The translations under genes and the position numbers were made by a program. Below are positions 60,928 to 64,000 of a stretch of DNA of 64,000 nt, piece by piece; within the stretch, counting starts at the first letter, position 1; the number at the start of each line of letters is the position of its first letter. Origin of the DNA: Pogonophryne albipinna (lineage: Eukaryota; Chordata; Actinopteri; Perciformes; Artedidraconidae); assembly GCA_028583405.1 (NCBI GenBank), contig CM053252.1:37192740-37256739 (forward strand), written 5' to 3'. The notes under the pieces are model-generated. The model did no database searches, was not told the origin of the DNA, and worked only from the letters and a program-made list of their open reading frames with translations.

Positions 60928-61454
60928 CCTAGAAGTGATCCTTCGTTAGCGTGAAGAGTCTGCTAAGCTTTATGCAGTACCTGTACCTCCCCGGCCCGCG
61001 ATAGTGTCTATTGGATACATTTTGGGCCTTGGACAAATGTAGTTGGTGATCCCTGCTTTACAGTTTGTCACAAATCTTAGTGCACTGTGATACGCAGCAT
61101 CTAACTTGACCAGGCAATTGGCAGGTGCATTCATATACATCAGATCACCATAGTCCAGCACAGGTAAAAAGGTCACAGTGACTAGCCTTTTCCTGGCCTC
61201 AAGCGAGAAACAGGACTTGTTCCTGTAGAAGAAACCTAGCCTAACCCTCAGATTTTTAAGCAGATTTTTGACATGAAATGTACAAGTGACAGTAACTTCT
61301 ACACCAGCTGAGGAGAGCTTCACGTGAAGAGAAGAGAAGATAAAGTGAGGGAAGAACATTGTTAAAAGAGACGACAAATCAAGTGCAGGTAAATAACACG
61401 GGCCATAGAGAGTACCGCGGAAAAAGGACATTTGAATTCTTAGCAGTTTGTTTA

Positions 61455-61925
61455 TATGTTAAGTTAAGTTAAGTTAAAGCCTTTTATTGTCATTGTACAC
61501 AGAGTATAACGAGATTCAGAGTGCAACTCTGTCCCGGTGTGCAAAAAATACAAACAAATACATAACACTAAAAAACACGGCAATAGGACAGACAACATAC
61601 AATCATACGGGGGAATAAATAGTTAAAAATATTGATATAAAAAATAGTATATAAAGTGCATTAAAAGTGTGTGTGTGAGGATGGTTACGGTTATTGCATT
61701 ATGTGTGGTGGTTGAGCAGCCTGACGGCCCAGGGGTAGAAACTGTTTTTGAGTCTGTTTGTCCGTGACTTGAAGCTCCTGTATCTCCTCCCAGAAGGCAG
61801 GAGAGAGAACAGTCTGTGACCTGGGTGAGAGCTGTCCTTTATAATTTTGTTAGCTCTGCTGAGGCAGCGGGAGGTGGAGATGTGTTCCAGAGAGGGCAGG
61901 GGGCAGCTGATCGTTTTCTCTGCCA
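61455..61925 (-). mobile_element. Rex1-like LINE 3' end
   Basis: Minus-strand reading gives CPLPSLEHISTSRCLSRAN, IIKDSSHPGHRLFSLLPSGR and RYRSFKSRTNRLKNSFYPWA, then VRLLNHH, the hallmark C-terminus of Rex1/Babar LINEs. The tail has CAATGACAATAAAAGGCTTT and a short TTAAC repeat. It is 5'-truncated. Confidence 0.88.
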
Positions 61926-62193
61926 TCCATATGTATGTATTTGTGTATAGATGTTGCAACTATACAGAGCTTTATGTAACTGTGAAGAGGGACAAAGTAA
62001 TGACAGGAGAGTAGTGTGCATTAGACATGCTCAAGAACAAATATAGAGAAGACATTCAAGGAGAGAGAGACAAAACACAGATTCAACTGTAAACATGATG
62101 TATCTTTCTATTTATTTAGCTAACCACTATTTAGACTGTGTTTTTGATTGACTTGATTAAATGGATTTACTACATCAGTGTATGTCTTTTCAG

Positions 62194-62299
62194 GCCGCCA
62201 TGTTTTGTCCTTTCTGTGGCCAACATCTGGGGACAGTTCAAGTGCTCTGTGGCTCCTGTGGCAAACATGTACAGTTTGTGGCAGAAGTTGAACACAACA
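62194..62299 (+). CDS. first coding exon of a small zinc-ribbon protein (partial)
   Basis: An acceptor TGTCTTTTCAG precedes the exon and a strong donor ACA|GTAAGT follows. From the ATG at 62200 it encodes MFCPFCGQHLGTVQVLCGSC, then GKHVQFVAEVEHN. Two Cys-x2-Cys knuckles (CPFC, CGSC) form a likely zinc ribbon. The following exon is not identified in the window, and the gene is not recognised. It is the best candidate for a live host exon here, as there is no frame damage and both splice sites are good. Confidence 0.6.
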
Positions 62300-62304
62300 G
62301 TAAG

Positions 62305-64000
62305 TTCACTTTTTTTTATTGTATCTGTTTCAAATGCAAGAAATAAGGATTCAACACACTACTCTGTTTAGAATACTAATTGGCAGATGCATACACTAGT
62401 TATCAGCATGAAGGACACATTTTTTCATTGTCTGTTTATGTGAAATATGTAGAAGCCATCATTAAATTGTAGACCAATGCATGATTAAATACACAAAACA
62501 GCTTATATAATACATTCATAATTGTGTATTAGTTCTATCTTTATAGAGAACATTATACATTTAGAATCAGATTTTGAGACAGTGAGCGGCTGGGAAAGTC
62601 ACACCGCCATGGAGCACAAACAGTTGCTGACGTGATGTTTTCTCCACATTCTCAGGCATTCCATAAGGAGGGTCAGGAACTCACGCTTGGGACCACCGGT
62701 GTCCCCTCCATCCTCAGTTTGTCATCATCTGTGAACTTAACTGACATCTCATGAGAGGGGTCGAATGAGGCACCTTTGAAGCCGCGGGAGTTCTGCAACA
62801 ATGTCCTCCGCAGTCAGGTATTCTGTGCTGGGAAAGACAAAGTAATGTATTGTAATATTAAATGAAATAAGATTTACAGTATAGAATAGAACAATTAAGT
62901 GGTAATAGTAACAATTAATACCTTTGCTCCATTTTGTCTTCTGGCTCAGACTGGCTATCAATAATGATAAGTGCATACACAGTTGTGTAGTTGCTGCAGT
63001 GAGAAGACAGTTGAATAACTATTTTCAAATACATAATATATGGATGACAGTCATATTTACAAAAGGATGTCGATCCTCTTCCTGTTTTTTTCAATACATT
63101 GGGTTCTAAACTGACAACAGTACTTTGTCATACTCCTGCACAATCCTTGTAAACATTTGAAATGGATGCATCAAACAATATCTGATCTTTGAAAAATATT
63201 TGTGGGTGTTTTTTGTATCGTCTTCACTAAGATGTCAGATGTTGTGGGTGTCATTTGGAAATGTATGAAAGTATAATTGTTCTGCTTCCTGGCAATGTTA
63301 CCCACTGTGATTGGAGGCTATACAAACAAACAAACAAATGTAAAAATAAAGATACACACCAAGCAACTGTGTCACAATGCAACTGTCAACATCGTTCACC
63401 TATAGAAGTGGTTCTGACCCGGGGCAGACTGGACCTCTTCCTGGAATGGGGTTGGTGCTCCATCCTATTTTTACCCAGGAAATAAGTACAGTTTATCTAA
63501 TGACAGTGTCATTAGCACACAAAGGTATTTATTGATTTCATGTTCAAAAATTCAAGCCTACATGGTATAATTACATTTTTAATTAGTGTTATCCGATCAG
63601 ACGCTGGTTGTGGGTGCCTGAGAGGTCTGATAAAGGTAACCAACAAATATATTCAAACTACTGTACTGTTAAAACATTCTGCTTCTTGTGGCACAAAATA
63701 ATATGTTGACAATGTTTTCTTTGACCCTGGCAAACTATTGTCCATTCGTGGAGTGCTCACTTTTGGAACATTTGGAATGTCCCACACCTGCATACACACA
63801 AATGACTCACTGAAATACAATAAATTCACTTTAATTAATAATAAATGCCACAATAAATCCAAACTGACCAAGGTGTCAGAAAGAGAACTGTCTCCAGATG
63901 GCAAATTGACATGGAAGTATAAAATAAAAAATAATTTGTCCCCTCCGTCTGTACCTATCATCAAATGTTGGTTTGAATCCTGAATTATTACATTGACATA
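62305..64000. other. intron or intergenic sequence, nothing firm
   Basis: A minus-strand open piece near 62749-62830 (EYLTAEDIVAELPRLQRC) follows a pyrimidine-rich AG and might be an exon, but support is weak. No other feature is seen to the end of the window. Confidence 0.35.

Larger units (their letters stand above)
58220..61055. mobile_element. outer hAT element containing two nested hAT elements
   Basis: The ends are CAGTGACCACCAACTGTCGG and, inverted, CAGGGATCACCAACTACATT. The 8-bp TSD CTTTACAG is perfect (58212-58219, 61056-61063). Without the nested insertions it would be only ~470 bp, with an internal duplication of GTCCAACAGAGAGGCAG. No transposase is seen. Confidence 0.9.
57975..61431 (-). 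mobile_element. LINE ORF fragment split by a hAT nest
   Basis: From 61431 down to the hAT element the minus strand encodes HVKNLLKNLRVRLGFFYRNK, then SCFSLEARKRLVTVTFLPVL, DYGDLMYMNAPANCLVKL and AAYHSALRFVTNCK, typical of a LINE reverse-transcriptase C-terminus. Removing 58220-61055 and one duplication copy, the frame continues exactly as ALTHHCTLYARAGLPSLTVR and RLSHW, then a TAA and IFIYKAMLGKLP to about 57975. The join confirms the hAT insertion. The LINE clade is not certain (L2/CR1/Rex-like). Confidence 0.78.

Noticed and set aside
62749..62830. Minus-strand exon-like piece EYLTAEDIVAELPRL
   Set aside because: The acceptor is plausible, but it ends in a stop with no partner exon or known domain; too weak to call a gene.

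Overview
The window looks like repeat-rich nuclear DNA from a teleost fish. It carries a near-perfect set of fish transposon families: an RTE/Rex3-like LINE with a GATG tail, L2 and Rex1 tails, an L1-like LINE, a DIRS-type element, a Tc1 element, and many hAT elements with clean 8-bp target-site duplications (TSDs). It also has very long (TG)n/(CA)n tracts and spliced exons. There are no bacterial-type operons, rRNA genes or CRISPR arrays.

The central object is a multi-exon gene on the minus strand, running from about 33.15 kb down to a polyadenylation signal near 11.18 kb (~22 kb). I assembled it from eleven exons whose splice sites and codon phases agree. From N to C it encodes the C-terminal half of a KMT5A/SET8-like SET domain, an acidic linker made of a triplicated ~40-residue exon and two more linker exons, a long exon with a degenerate C2H2 finger, an intact CxxC...H...C finger and a tyrosine-recombinase-like (YR) domain, a 14-codon exon, a duplicated 37-residue Ser/Glu/Lys exon, and a terminal SANT/Myb-like module. 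This copy appears dead. An RTE LINE is inserted in the large exon, a full-length L1-like LINE in the last ~10 codons, and at least three frameshifts are visible. The exon borders remain very well preserved.

Layout. 0-2 kb: TG microsatellite and unassigned sequence. 2.05-5.23 kb: intact RTE-like LINE with a 1011-codon endonuclease-reverse transcriptase ORF. 5.57-8.70 kb: DNA element with a GGTTGCGTTCC terminal repeat. 8.9-11.15 kb: no gene. 11.15-33.15 kb: the SET-finger-YR gene with nested L1, three hAT elements, a second RTE copy, a ~201-bp intronic satellite and an L2 tail. 33.2-36.1 kb: small DNA elements and a Tc1 element. 36.1-50.3 kb: mostly quiet sequence with a LINE tail, a tandem duplication and a TG tract. 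50.9-53.5 kb: decayed DIRS element. 53.5-56.1 kb: two hAT elements, an inverted repeat and a CA tract. 57.9-61.4 kb: a LINE fragment split by a hAT element that itself contains two more hAT elements. 61.45-61.93 kb: Rex1 tail. 62.2 kb: a spliced exon starting a small zinc-ribbon protein, the best candidate for an intact host exon in the window.

Most of the remaining sequence has no feature I can support. Family names rest on motifs I recognise by eye; no search was run.
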